Source: CAWCUK01 sp963798775 (GTDB lineage Bacteria; Bacteroidota; Ignavibacteria; Ignavibacteriales; Ignavibacteriaceae). Taken from it: 64,000 nucleotides of DNA. The position numbers and the translations under genes are program-made. This document shows positions 1 through 6,949 of this stretch, in pieces. Where the stretch lies: contig CAWCUK010000001.1 of NCBI GenBank assembly GCA_963798775.1, positions 1,736,001 through 1,800,000 on the forward strand, written 5' to 3'. Numbering within the stretch: position 1 is the first letter of the stretch; each line of letters starts with the position of its first letter. The notes under the pieces were generated by a model that worked only from the letters and a program-made list of their open reading frames with translations, did no database searches and was not told the origin of the DNA.

Positions 1-1
1 C

Positions 2-195
2 GTCAGAATTACACTTCCTTGATTAAAAGGATTGAGACACAGTATATGTCTAAAGCAGTTCTGGTAATACATCTGTGAATTATTCGAGTCAGAATTACAC
101 TTCCTTGATTAAAAGGATTGAGACAGAATCGGAATAATTCGATAGGACTAACTAATTTAGATTACGTCAGAATTACACTTCCTTGATTAAAAGGA
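2..195 (+). CRISPR. CRISPR array, trailing end (3 repeats, 2 spacers visible)
   Basis: Two identical 37-nt repeats (2-38 and 88-124) begin GTCAGAATTACAC and end AAAAGGATTGAGAC. A third copy (166-195) keeps the first 30 nt and loses the last seven. Spacers are 49 nt (39-87) and 41 nt (125-165). The repeat holds a short inverted repeat, CCTT-gattaa-AAGG, and its last eight bases are ATTGAGAC, like the 5' handle of many type III and some type I-B crRNAs. The degenerate repeat on the right marks the leader-distal end, so the array is probably read left to right with leader and older context to the left. The array runs off the window edge and no cas gene is inside, so the subtype is inferred from the repeat only. 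Confidence 0.9.
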
Positions 196-332
196 CTTCG
201 GCGGCAAAGCCGCAATTAAGAATGAACAATTGGGGAATTGCTAAATAAGATATGTGGAAAGTTAATTCAATTTCTTTAGGATTAACTGGTTGGATTGGTT
301 AAAGGCGAAGATTTCCGCAAAGTGCCCGGAAG

Positions 333-353
333 ATGCTGAAACAAGTTCAGCAT
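333..353. repeat. Palindromic element ATGCTGAA-ACAAG-TTCAGCAT
   Basis: An 8-bp perfect stem with a 5-nt loop is followed by GACACTTTTTTTC. Very similar GCTGAAACAAGTTCAGCATGAC-like palindromes are scattered between genes in many bacterial genomes. The T-run after the stem means it could also terminate transcription on the + strand. Confidence 0.55.
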
Positions 354-457
354 GACACTTTTTTTCAACATACGAATTGAGTGGTTATTTATTAAAGGAA
401 TTGTTTTGGAGCTTTTATCTTGGTAATAGAAAATAAATAATCTTGGTATTAAACCAC

Positions 458-510
458 GTCAGAATTACACTTCCTTGATTAAAAGGACTTCGGCGGCAAA
501 GCCGCAATTA
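458..510 (+). repeat. Second copy of degenerate CRISPR repeat plus GC hairpin
   Basis: Positions 458-510 are identical to 166-218. Each 53-nt unit is the first 30 nt of the CRISPR repeat followed by CTTCGGCGGCAAAGCCGC and AATTA. The tail forms a small hairpin, GCGGC-AAA-GCCGC. The 239 nt between the two copies show no repeat and no gene. Either the array end was duplicated, or a hairpin element inserted into a repeat and was then copied together with it. Confidence 0.8.
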
Positions 511-683
511 CCAATTACTAATTAAAAATCGGAGAAAAAACCAATAAAGGAGAGAATAAATTTGGTTTGAATACTTGATTCAAGTTTTCGTGAAGCCGAA
601 CAAGTGGTATAAATTAATTTAGAGTTACAAACAGAGCCGAATTTCAGTGCTTTCTTAAAATTAATATTGTAATTATTCATTGT

Positions 684-920
684 TCATTGCGCAGCCAACG
701 GCGGCAAAGTCATTCGTGCAACATCCATCTTGCTTTCATAAAATGCGGCGTAGCCGTATAATCTTTGTAATAAATTTAATCCCGAAAATAACAAAACAGC
801 ATAGCTGTGAAATCTAAAAATCAATACTTTGCCTTCAGCATGGATTTGCTCTAAGTGAATGGATGAAGGTTGAACGGCAGAATGATTTATCTTGGAAAGA
901 AACGATTCCACGTTGCTCAC
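684..920 (-). CDS. Small ORF of doubtful coding status (78 aa)
   Basis: This 78-aa open frame has an ATG start, no recognisable domain and no strong ribosome binding site. Its C-terminal codons (LPPLAAQ) fall in a GC-rich stretch resembling the GCGGCAAAG hairpin sequence found near the CRISPR repeats, so it may lie in an intergenic repeat and not be a gene. The surrounding 511-1186 region contains no other reading frame I can support. Confidence 0.15.
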   Translation of the reverse strand: MSNVESFLSKINHSAVQPSSIHLEQIHAEGKVLIFRFHSYAVLLFSGLNLLQRLYGYAAFYESKMDVARMTLPPLAAQ

Positions 921-1116
921 CGTTTCAAATACTAATCCTCACACCAACCTTTTAATTATAATTATTTATTGCGCGGCCCCGCTGCTTCTTTAGAATTATC
1001 TGAAAACAAAGAGACATTTATAAATCCGGAAAAATTTTGGATTCCGTTTTGGGTAAAATTGAAAACCGCCTCTCTTATAAAGAGATAGCGAAGGGAAAAA
1101 AATAAGTTATAAAGTT

Positions 1117-1143
1117 GGAAAAAATAAGAAATAGATACTCTAA
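1117..1143 (-). promoter_or_regulatory. Weak copy of TTAGAG-N14-TTTTTCC motif
   Basis: On the minus strand TTAGAG (1143-1138) is followed after exactly 14 nt by TTTTTCC. The same motif and spacing occur at 6062 and 9406 on the plus strand. Nothing outside the two boxes matches here, so chance in AT-rich DNA is possible. It lies about 200 nt upstream of the doubtful ORF at 684-920. Confidence 0.2.
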
Positions 1144-1186
1144 CATAATAACAAACCTAAAACACTAATTAAAATCGGAAGTACCA

Positions 1187-1564
1187 ATGTTTCTAAATCA
1201 TTTAAAACATTTTATGCCTAATAAAGATGCTCGGCTTGCGGTAATTATTCATGCCGCTAGTGCAGAAGCTTCAATAGTGGGATTAGCAACCGCGCAAGTT
1301 CCGGGGGATCGTGTTATTATAGGGGGAGTACAAATTATGATGATTATAGAAATTGCCGGAGAGTTTGGATATAGTCTTTCTAAATCCACGGCACAAGCAC
1401 TTTTTAGATCTGCGATTGCTTCCGCTATAGGCCCGGAAATGGTGAACCAAATATTGAAATACATTCCGGGAGCGGGTAACCTAATAAATGGTTCGGTTGC
1501 CTTTTCCATTACACAAACTATAGGATGGGCGACTGTAGGATATTACAAAAATCTTAAAGGTTGA
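1187..1564 (+). CDS. DUF697-like stand-alone domain protein
   Basis: This 125-aa protein resembles the DUF697 domain usually found at the C-terminus of some bacterial GTPases. Visible hallmarks in order are IIHAASAEASIVGLATAQVP (about residues 20-39), a hydrophobic segment VQIMMIIEIAGEFG, then IPGAGNLINGSVAFSITQTIGWATVGY near the end (given here by its landmarks IPGAGNLIN and AIGWA-like TIGWAT). The Gly/Ala-rich hydrophobic helices suggest membrane association. No GTPase domain is attached and none is encoded beside it, so this is either a solo version or a remnant. It sits between the CRISPR array end and unrecognised genes. Family assignment is from remembered consensus; the function is unknown. 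Confidence 0.6.
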   Translation: MFLNHLKHFMPNKDARLAVIIHAASAEASIVGLATAQVPGDRVIIGGVQIMMIIEIAGEFGYSLSKSTAQALFRSAIASAIGPEMVNQILKYIPGAGNLINGSVAFSITQTIGWATVGYYKNLKG

Positions 1565-1764
1565 AGTATTTTTTTCAAGAAGCTTTTACGGCGGGTGTTA
1601 GTCCTTCGGAAGGCGCTTAAATAGTTCTGAAACGCTGCTTCCGAAAGCTTACATGGTGGGAAATAAACAAATTTATTTTTCATACAGGCTTTTATTTGGT
1701 CTTGGCTAATCCGCGTTTAATTTCTTCATTTATTAAAAAACATTTTTTCGAAAGGAGCGGTTAT

Positions 1765-2205
1765 ATGCTTTGCAAAGGCGGTGAGTGGGTAAGATTTAAA
1801 GTCAGTGTTTTTATTGATAGTAATTATATTATTCTAGGAGGTACATATGGAGTAGTTGCCGATGTGCCGTACGGTTATGTTTGCACTCCGGGTATTTCTA
1901 CTATGATTTATCCTGTTGGCGCCGAAGAACCTTATGGCTGCAGCGATGAATGGTTTGATATCTTGGAAAGTGAACCTAGTGAAGAGGATATTGCGGCGTC
2001 ACTTTATATTTGGGAGAACGCTTTTGAAATATATGAGGAAGAATTCGGCTATACCGGTTTTATTAAAGTTAAAAATCAAATTCTGCCTCAAAGTAAAGTG
2101 TTAAATGATATTTCGCGTCAAACGGAGCTTATGGTAAAATTCAAAATGAGGGAAAAGAAAAAGATGTTAAAGGGCAAGCTTAAAAAGAATTCCTTTCTTA
2201 CTTAA
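1765..2205 (+). CDS. Hypothetical protein, probably frameshifted at its 3' end
   Basis: I place the start at the ATG at 1765 because AAAGGAG (1751-1757) lies 7 nt upstream; the frame is also open from a TTG at 1696. The 146-aa product has a beta-rich, Tyr/Gly-rich N-terminal half (FIDSNYIILGGTYGVVADV) and an acidic middle, and matches no family I know. The frame stops at 2203, but in the -1 frame a reading continues from the A-run at 2182-2186 to a stop at 2328, encoding a well-formed stretch that includes FKRHPEGGRAMEIAEILQNG. A single-base indel or a -1 ribosomal shift at CTT-AAA-AAG would join the two. Confidence 0.45.
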   Translation: MLCKGGEWVRFKVSVFIDSNYIILGGTYGVVADVPYGYVCTPGISTMIYPVGAEEPYGCSDEWFDILESEPSEEDIAASLYIWENAFEIYEEEFGYTGFIKVKNQILPQSKVLNDISRQTELMVKFKMREKKKMLKGKLKKNSFLT

Positions 2206-2330
2206 GCTGTTTTAAAAGGCATCCTGAAGGCGGCAGAGCAATGGAGATTGCTGAAATATTGCAAAACGGCAGTCCGAGCGGCTCAATGAATTTTGAACGA
2301 GCTGAAATTAAAAATAAACAATTGGTGTAA

Positions 2331-2668
2331 ATTGCGGAGGAAATTGCGGTTTCAAGTAAAATAACTCTCTTTAACCAGAATTTATTCATCCGGGGCAAAA
2401 TAATTAAGAACTTCAATTAAACTGGATTTGCCCCCAACAAATCTCAAACTCAAAAATAATTCTATCCATTCATACATTTTTTGGAAAAAATTAAAGAATC
2501 CAAGTTCTCTAATATTTTACCGAAGTAATGAGTTACTTTCTTCAATATAGAGCGTTAATAAAATGAGGTAAATATGTTCCATTATTCCAACATTTGATGA
2601 ACTTGGGCGGGTTTATTAGAATATTCTGTTAAAATGCTTATTAAATTTTTGTTATATCTCATATTTAG
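2331..2668. other. Intergenic, no gene seen
   Basis: AT-rich sequence without a supportable reading frame. On the minus strand, 2512-2483 carries TTAGAG followed after 17 nt by TTTTTCC, a looser version of the motif seen at 6062 and 9406. Confidence 0.3.
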
Positions 2669-3223
2669 ATGAAAAAGAGGAGTGAAGATACTAGATTTAG
2701 AAATTCTTTCCTTTATTCATATTTTCAATATTTATATAACCAAAAGGATTTTATGCAAGAAGATAAAATAAAAGAGGTAATAAAAAAACTTGAATCGGAA
2801 AATAATTTATTCGCTGAATTTGGTGATTATCGCTTAGAGAAAGTTAAACAAGATGATTTTTCTTTATTTAGTTTCTTTAAAAATGATGAAAAAATAGTAA
2901 GCTCCCAAGTTATAACGGAAGATGGATTTATATTAGCAGAATTAAAAACTTCAGTAGTTACTAATATTCCTGTAAGCAGGCAGAATATAGTTGCCCATGC
3001 CGTTAACTCTGATGTATTGGATTATATAGGTCCGGCTGAGCAGCTGCGTTATAATGACGATGCTGTGTACCTTCACAGGCGGCTTTTATTGCGTATTCCT
3101 TTTTCAAATAAAGAAAGAAGGAGGTATTTATGGAATATGCAGGATATAATTACTAAAAGCTTATATTTAACCCCGATGATTACCGATCAAATAAAAAATT
3201 ATATGTTAATAATCGGAAACTAA
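2669..3223 (+). CDS. Hypothetical protein (184 aa)
   Basis: Not recognised. The protein is soluble and charged, with an N-terminal helical part rich in Lys/Glu (residues 28-50) and a C-terminal half with HAVNSDVLDYIG and RRLLLRIPFSNKERRRY. The start is uncertain: the ATG at 2669 has no clear ribosome binding site, while an in-frame ATG at 2753 is preceded by AAAAGG and would give a 156-aa protein beginning MQEDKIKEVIKK. It converges on the minus-strand operon that ends at 3341, with a terminator hairpin between. It is probably a real gene of the accessory region; no function is proposed. Confidence 0.45.
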   Translation: MKKRSEDTRFRNSFLYSYFQYLYNQKDFMQEDKIKEVIKKLESENNLFAEFGDYRLEKVKQDDFSLFSFFKNDEKIVSSQVITEDGFILAELKTSVVTNIPVSRQNIVAHAVNSDVLDYIGPAEQLRYNDDAVYLHRRLLLRIPFSNKERRRYLWNMQDIITKSLYLTPMITDQIKNYMLIIGN

Positions 3224-3260
3224 AAATTTCACTTATTTCCCATCTCAAGAAGCTTCAATT

Positions 3261-3288
3261 CATAAAAAAAAGCGGACAAAGCCGCTTT
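3261..3288 (-). terminator. Rho-independent terminator of the minus-strand operon
   Basis: AAAGCGG (3269-3275) pairs with CCGCTTT (3282-3288). On the minus strand the stem is followed by eight Ts, so it ends the radical SAM-kinase-GreA operon. On the plus strand the T-tract is short, though it may also serve the gene ending at 3223. Confidence 0.7.
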
Positions 3289-3340
3289 AAATATTTACGA
3301 TTAAATTTAGTACTCATAATAGCCCTTAAAAAATCTATGC

Positions 3341-3862
3341 TCACCGCTTAAAAGTATGTTTATCAACTTCATTCCACTCTTCAAAAAAACTAATCAATTT
3401 TATCACAACTTTCCCTGCGGGAATTCTCGTCTCTTTTTCCTCTCCTTTTTTCATATTTAATACAGCCAGCCCAATCGGCGTATCATAAGCGATTAGATTA
3501 TTATTAAGGTCAGATTCCCCGCTTCCGGCTATCTCAAAAACCATTTCCTTCGCTGTATGCCTAAATAAATTTTCCACCTTTATTTTTATAATCGATCCAA
3601 TTTCCGCTTTATGGCAGTTACGATTATCTTTGTCCCATACCTTTGCATTCGCCACCCTGCTTTTTAGTTGGTAAAGCTCATTCATTTCCCTTTCCTCTAA
3701 TAAAGTAAGGTTATTAAAACCGGGATTATCGTGCCAGCCGTCGCCGCTTAGTTCATAGGCTACTTCTTTCTCCTTTTGAATTTCTCTTATTCTCTTTTCC
3801 TTTTCAGAAATTGCTTTTTCAATCTTTTGTTTTCCGTTCGCTGTTATAAAAATTATATTCAT
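3341..3862 (-). CDS. GreA/GreB-family transcript cleavage factor, divergent
   Basis: This 173-aa protein has the two-domain layout of GreA. An N-terminal charged coiled coil (about residues 14-70) leads to a tip with GDGWHDNPGF where classical GreA has GDLKENAEY, so acidic residues at the tip are retained although the spacing differs. The C-terminal domain (about 90-160) has IAYDTPIGLAVLNMKKGEE and PAGKVVIKLISF, which align with the FKBP-like GreA domain. GreA rescues backtracked RNA polymerase by stimulating cleavage of the nascent RNA. It is the last gene of a four-gene operon; its start overlaps the preceding kinase stop (3859-3862, ATGA). The company of a radical SAM enzyme and kinases suggests a specialised paralogue, not the housekeeping GreA. 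Confidence 0.8.
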   Translation of the reverse strand: MNIIFITANGKQKIEKAISEKEKRIREIQKEKEVAYELSGDGWHDNPGFNNLTLLEEREMNELYQLKSRVANAKVWDKDNRNCHKAEIGSIIKIKVENLFRHTAKEMVFEIAGSGESDLNNNLIAYDTPIGLAVLNMKKGEEKETRIPAGKVVIKLISFFEEWNEVDKHTFKR

Positions 3863-4496
3863 GCGGATAACTCCATTTGTTTTAGTCTTAATAAATTGGT
3901 AATAACTTCAACCGCTTGTTCAAACAGTTTTTCTTCCGTAGAATTCCCGTCAATCAAATGCCATTTACATTTTTTAAGCCGCTCAATAGGAAAATGTCTA
4001 ATCGCCTCGTATGCTTTTTTTACTTGTAAAATTCTTTCCGGCGTTTCATCTTCTTTTCCGTAATTTCTTTCTATCCTTCCCTTTAAACGCTGCATAAGAG
4101 TTTTAGAATCGGTATTTAAATAAATAACATGGTCCGGCGCCGGAAGTGCGGGTTCAAGCTTATCAACTAAATTTATGCATGTCCCAATGGAGTTCCATTT
4201 ATATAATCTGGTGGCGTAACTGGTTATAATACTTCTGTCTCCTAAAACTAGGGGCTTCGTAAAATCGGTATTTTGCACGGCGTATTTCGAACGTAAAGCG
4301 TATAAAATGCTTTTAACCCAATCAATTTTTCTTAAAACAGGAAAAAGCTTTACTAAAAACTCAATGACGTTAAGCTTTGGAATTTAGTCGGTGCAATAAT
4401 TGAATATTCCAAATTAAAACTCTGAAAATAATCCTCCAGTTTTTTAATAAGTGTTGATTTGCCGCTCCCTTTTGGTCCTTCAATAGCTATATACAT
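3859..4496 (-). pseudogene. Thymidylate-kinase-like P-loop kinase, frameshifted
   Basis: An ATG at 4496 opens a frame with a perfect P-loop, EGPKGSGKST, that ends at a TAG (4355-4353) after 47 codons. A second frame, open from 4383, continues to 3859 with DRSIITSYATRLYKW, APDHVIYLNTD and a Lys/Arg-rich lid-like stretch, as in the thymidylate kinase/deoxynucleoside kinase superfamily. Joined between 4383 and 4355 the product is about 212 aa, the usual dTMP kinase length. The start overlaps the end of the upstream kinase by 10 nt and the stop overlaps the greA-like start by 4 nt, so the operon geometry is intact despite the frameshift. It is a true pseudogene or a sequencing error; the substrate is unknown. 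Confidence 0.75.
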
Positions 4497-5077
4497 TTTA
4501 GTTTCTCCTTAATAATAAAGTTTGCTGTATTTTCATAAACCTCATCCAGAGGAAGATCCGCGTTTATAAATGTTGTATGTTCAATAAGTTTAAGGTCTTC
4601 TAAAGTCTGCTGCAGATGATAGCTTATTTGAGTATAAAAATTTACCGCCCAGCCCGGATCGTTTTTAAAAGTTTTAGTCCTTGTGTACATTAATTGCGGC
4701 GATAACTTTAATACTATTCCCTTAACATTTTTTGATGAGAGAAAAACCGAAGATTTCTTTATCAGCGATAATATCTTTTGGTAATGCTGAGGATTTCTTG
4801 TCATTACGTAAGCCAAATTCCCGGGATGCCAAGTTTCAACGGCCGCGGTAATGTTCATTTCATTTAGGGATTTATCCCGTTCCAGTTCTCTAAACGCCAC
4901 TTCTTTCTCAAATGTTAAATCTGCCTTTTCGGTTTTAAAACCTTCTCTTTGTCTTTGATAATAAAATTCTTTTCCTATCTCGAATCCGTTAAAATCTATT
5001 ATGCCGTCTTCTTTTAATCTTTTAAGAATAGATGTTTTGCCCGCGCAATGAGGCCCCGCTATATAAAATAATTTCAT
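4487..5077 (-). CDS. P-loop nucleoside/nucleotide kinase-like protein
   Basis: This 196-aa protein begins MKLFYIAGPHCAGKTS, a Walker A motif (GPHCAGKT) at residues 8-15. The rest is mostly helical with a few motifs typical of the AAA_33/deoxynucleoside-kinase group: a conserved-looking VETWHPGNLAYV segment (about 80-91) and a later acidic region. There is no HTH, helicase or protease motif. It follows the radical SAM gene by 3 nt and overlaps the next kinase, so the two kinases are translated together. Two different small kinases in one operon suggest stepwise phosphorylation of one substrate, but this is inference; phosphate acceptor and pathway cannot be told. Confidence 0.65.
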   Translation of the reverse strand: MKLFYIAGPHCAGKTSILKRLKEDGIIDFNGFEIGKEFYYQRQREGFKTEKADLTFEKEVAFRELERDKSLNEMNITAAVETWHPGNLAYVMTRNPQHYQKILSLIKKSSVFLSSKNVKGIVLKLSPQLMYTRTKTFKNDPGWAVNFYTQISYHLQQTLEDLKLIEHTTFINADLPLDEVYENTANFIIKEKLKCI

Positions 5078-5080
5078 TAC

Positions 5081-5617
5081 TTACCCCGCGAATTGGTGAA
5101 TTTTATGAAAAGCGTTTTGTACTGTGTGACTATTTCTGCCCAAAATTTCCTGCGTAACATTTATGCCGCCTAAGCCGTCAGCCAAACAAGGATTAAGTGT
5201 TCCGGTTGAAGAAAAACGTGTGGGAAAAATTCCTTCTCTGCATTCGTTTCGTTTTGTACAGGTAGAACAATTTTTGTAGGGAAGTTTATCTTTCAATTCT
5301 TCAATCCTAATTAGCACTTTAGCGCCGGAATTTAAAGTGACAAGCTTTTTAGAAATGCCTTCATTATCGGTGATTATATTTTCGTTTTTTATACCTAAAC
5401 TTTTAAGCATATTATATAATTCAGATAAAGAAATATCATCACTATCAGCGGTCATACCATACTTCATCATCGGCAGAAGCACTACAGTTAAATCTCTGGC
5501 GGCCGCAAAATCCGATACCGAAAGAAAATCCTCTAAATTCTCTTTCGTCCATATATAATTAAGTTTTATAGATTTAAATCCGGCCTCAATCGCTTTATCA
5601 ATTCCTTTTATTACCAT
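5081..5617 (-). pseudogene. MoaA-like radical SAM enzyme, C-terminal part (frameshifted)
   Basis: This frame continues the radical SAM gene that starts at 6014. Reading upstream of its first Met gives ELENGGNLNSLK, which picks up just where the N-terminal frame breaks off after NPEKFRA. It carries the rest of the TIM barrel and a C-terminal Cys cluster CSTCTKRNEC (about residues 116-125), followed by GTLNPCL. That resembles the MoaA C-terminal pattern CxxC...G.L.PCL, which binds a second 4Fe-4S cluster. The combined protein would be about 310 aa, normal for MoaA relatives. It lies 3 nt before the first kinase. Confidence 0.75.
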
Positions 5618-5645
5618 TTTAAGAGAATTTAAATTGCCGCCGTTT

Positions 5646-6014
5646 TCAAGCTCTAAATTTTTCCGGATTTAATGTATAAAGGCTAACGTTCAGACGATTT
5701 AATCCTGCTTCTTTTAGCGGATAAGCTAATTTATCAAGACGAATACCGTTTGTAATCATTGAAAGGTCTTTTACTTGTAACGAAGAAATTCCCTTTACAA
5801 TTTTGAGTACTTCAGGGTGAAGAGTAGGCTCGCCGCCGGTAAGTTTAAATTTTGTGTAGCCTAAATCCTTAGCTATTTTAGAAACAAAAACATAATCATC
5901 CGCTCTCAAAAAGTTTCCTTTACCTGAAGGTTTTTCCTGGCCTTCGTTATGGCAGAAGAAACAATTAAGATTGCATTTGTCTGTTAATGATATTCTAAAA
6001 TAATTTGTTTTCAT
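5646..6014 (-). pseudogene. MoaA-like radical SAM enzyme, N-terminal part (frameshifted)
   Basis: The signature CNLNCFFC (CxxxCxxC, residues 14-21) binds the SAM-cleaving 4Fe-4S cluster. It is followed by LTGGEPTLHPEVLKIV and MITNGIRLDKLAYPLKEAGL, characteristic of the MoaA/SPASM branch. The frame breaks near 5650-5665 in an AAAAATTT stretch after NPEKFRA and resumes in the frame ending at 5081. No other molybdenum cofactor gene is near; downstream are two small kinases and a GreA-like factor. A dedicated role in making or modifying a nucleotide-like compound is more likely than molybdopterin synthesis, but this rests on context alone. Confidence 0.8.
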
Positions 6015-6058
6015 ACTGCGGTTAACCCTTTATTTCTAAATTAATTTTTGCTTGTAAA

Positions 6059-6140
6059 CTATTAGAGGAGAGAAATAAAAATTTTTCCAAAAAAAATTAT
6101 GCTTTTATATTATTTTCATTATTTTGCTTTACGAAAAAAA
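6059..6140 (+). promoter_or_regulatory. 82-bp upstream element, copy A
   Basis: CTATTAGAG (6059-6067), then TTTTTCC with an eight-A run (6082-6096), then CGAAAAAAA (6132-6140) occur at exactly the same spacing as at 9403-9484, with no gap over 82 nt. Between these blocks both copies are T-rich but differ. Here the element precedes a tiny frame (GTG at 6141, 32 codons) and a decayed gene on the plus strand, and lies about 50 nt upstream of the divergent radical SAM operon. The fixed spacing suggests a promoter or a 5' regulatory element. Confidence 0.5.
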
Positions 6141-6238
6141 GTGAAGCGGTTAGAGAATATTAAGGAGATTGGGAAAGAATATTTAGGTTGGCGTTTACAT
6201 TTGCTTAGACTGAAAATTTATAATAGAGGGAAATCATA

Positions 6239-6904
6239 ATGAGTAAGTTTTTTTTAGAAGAGGCTGAGGATTATCTTCTTTACCAAAAGATCCGCCGGAA
6301 GAATCGAAAACCGTACAGCCTATGAAACAGAATAGCGCCGGGTACATCAGTGAACAGGTTTCCGGTTCTGTACATACAGTTGAAGATTCAAAAAGTTAAA
6401 TTTGGGAATAAGATTCGTGCAGATTATAAAGATGGAACACGTCCCGGTGCGCTCTATCATTTTCGCCATCTTCCAAAACAAATTATACTACAGAATGCGT
6501 ACCGTTTTCAACTAAATTGGCTGATAGGGCTGAAAGTGAATCAGTTTTTTTACAAGATGGGAATAGATAAAGCTTAAACAATCCTCACGCTCTTTTAAGA
6601 CTGATAGTATTATTGATTGAAATATTGCTGTTAATTTTTTCAGATTATAAATTCTCAATAGAACTCAATGAACTTGCAAAAACTATGGCCGAGTATGCTG
6701 GCTTTAGTGTTATGCATAATATTTAAATTGAATAAAACTCTGATGATGAAGTAGAGATGCCTTAAACGGCCGAAACAACAGTATTGATGAAATAATCGCA
6801 ACATTTGTATTGAGAATGAACTTCAGTTGCTAAATAATGATAAAGATATTTTCTCATTAGAAAAGCATTTAGGTTTAAAGGCAGCAATATTAAAAAGCAA
6901 CTAA
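6239..6904 (+). pseudogene. Decayed gene with several frameshifts
   Basis: An ATG at 6239 with GAGGG upstream begins MSKFFLEEAEDYLL and soon breaks. Other frames hold protein-like fragments in collinear order: PPEESKTVQPMKQNSAGYIS, TKLADRAESESVFLQDG, FSDYKFSIELNELAKTMAEY, NGRNNSIDEIIATFV and ENELQLLNNDKDIFSLEKHL, ending in a stop at 6902. Joined, they would make a soluble, acidic protein of roughly 200 residues. I recognise no family; there is no transposase motif. It lies behind the same 82-bp upstream element as the sigma/Lon-Csx3 operon, so it may be a degenerated gene with the same control. A frame at 6350-6577 is one of these fragments, not an independent gene. Confidence 0.55.
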
Positions 6905-6949
6905 CAATGCATTTCGAGCTCTCCTATTTGAGGAGACAGAATAATTTAC

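Noticed and set aside
5081..6014. Radical SAM enzyme as a prokaryotic viperin
   Set aside because: The CNLNCFFC loop, LTGGEPTLHP and C-terminal Cys cluster with LNPCL belong to the MoaA type; viperins have a different loop and no such C-terminal cluster. Only the kinase neighbourhood is viperin-like.
6350..6577. Independent 75-aa gene or transposase
   Set aside because: It is one fragment of a longer frameshifted gene; no transposase motif or inverted repeats were seen.
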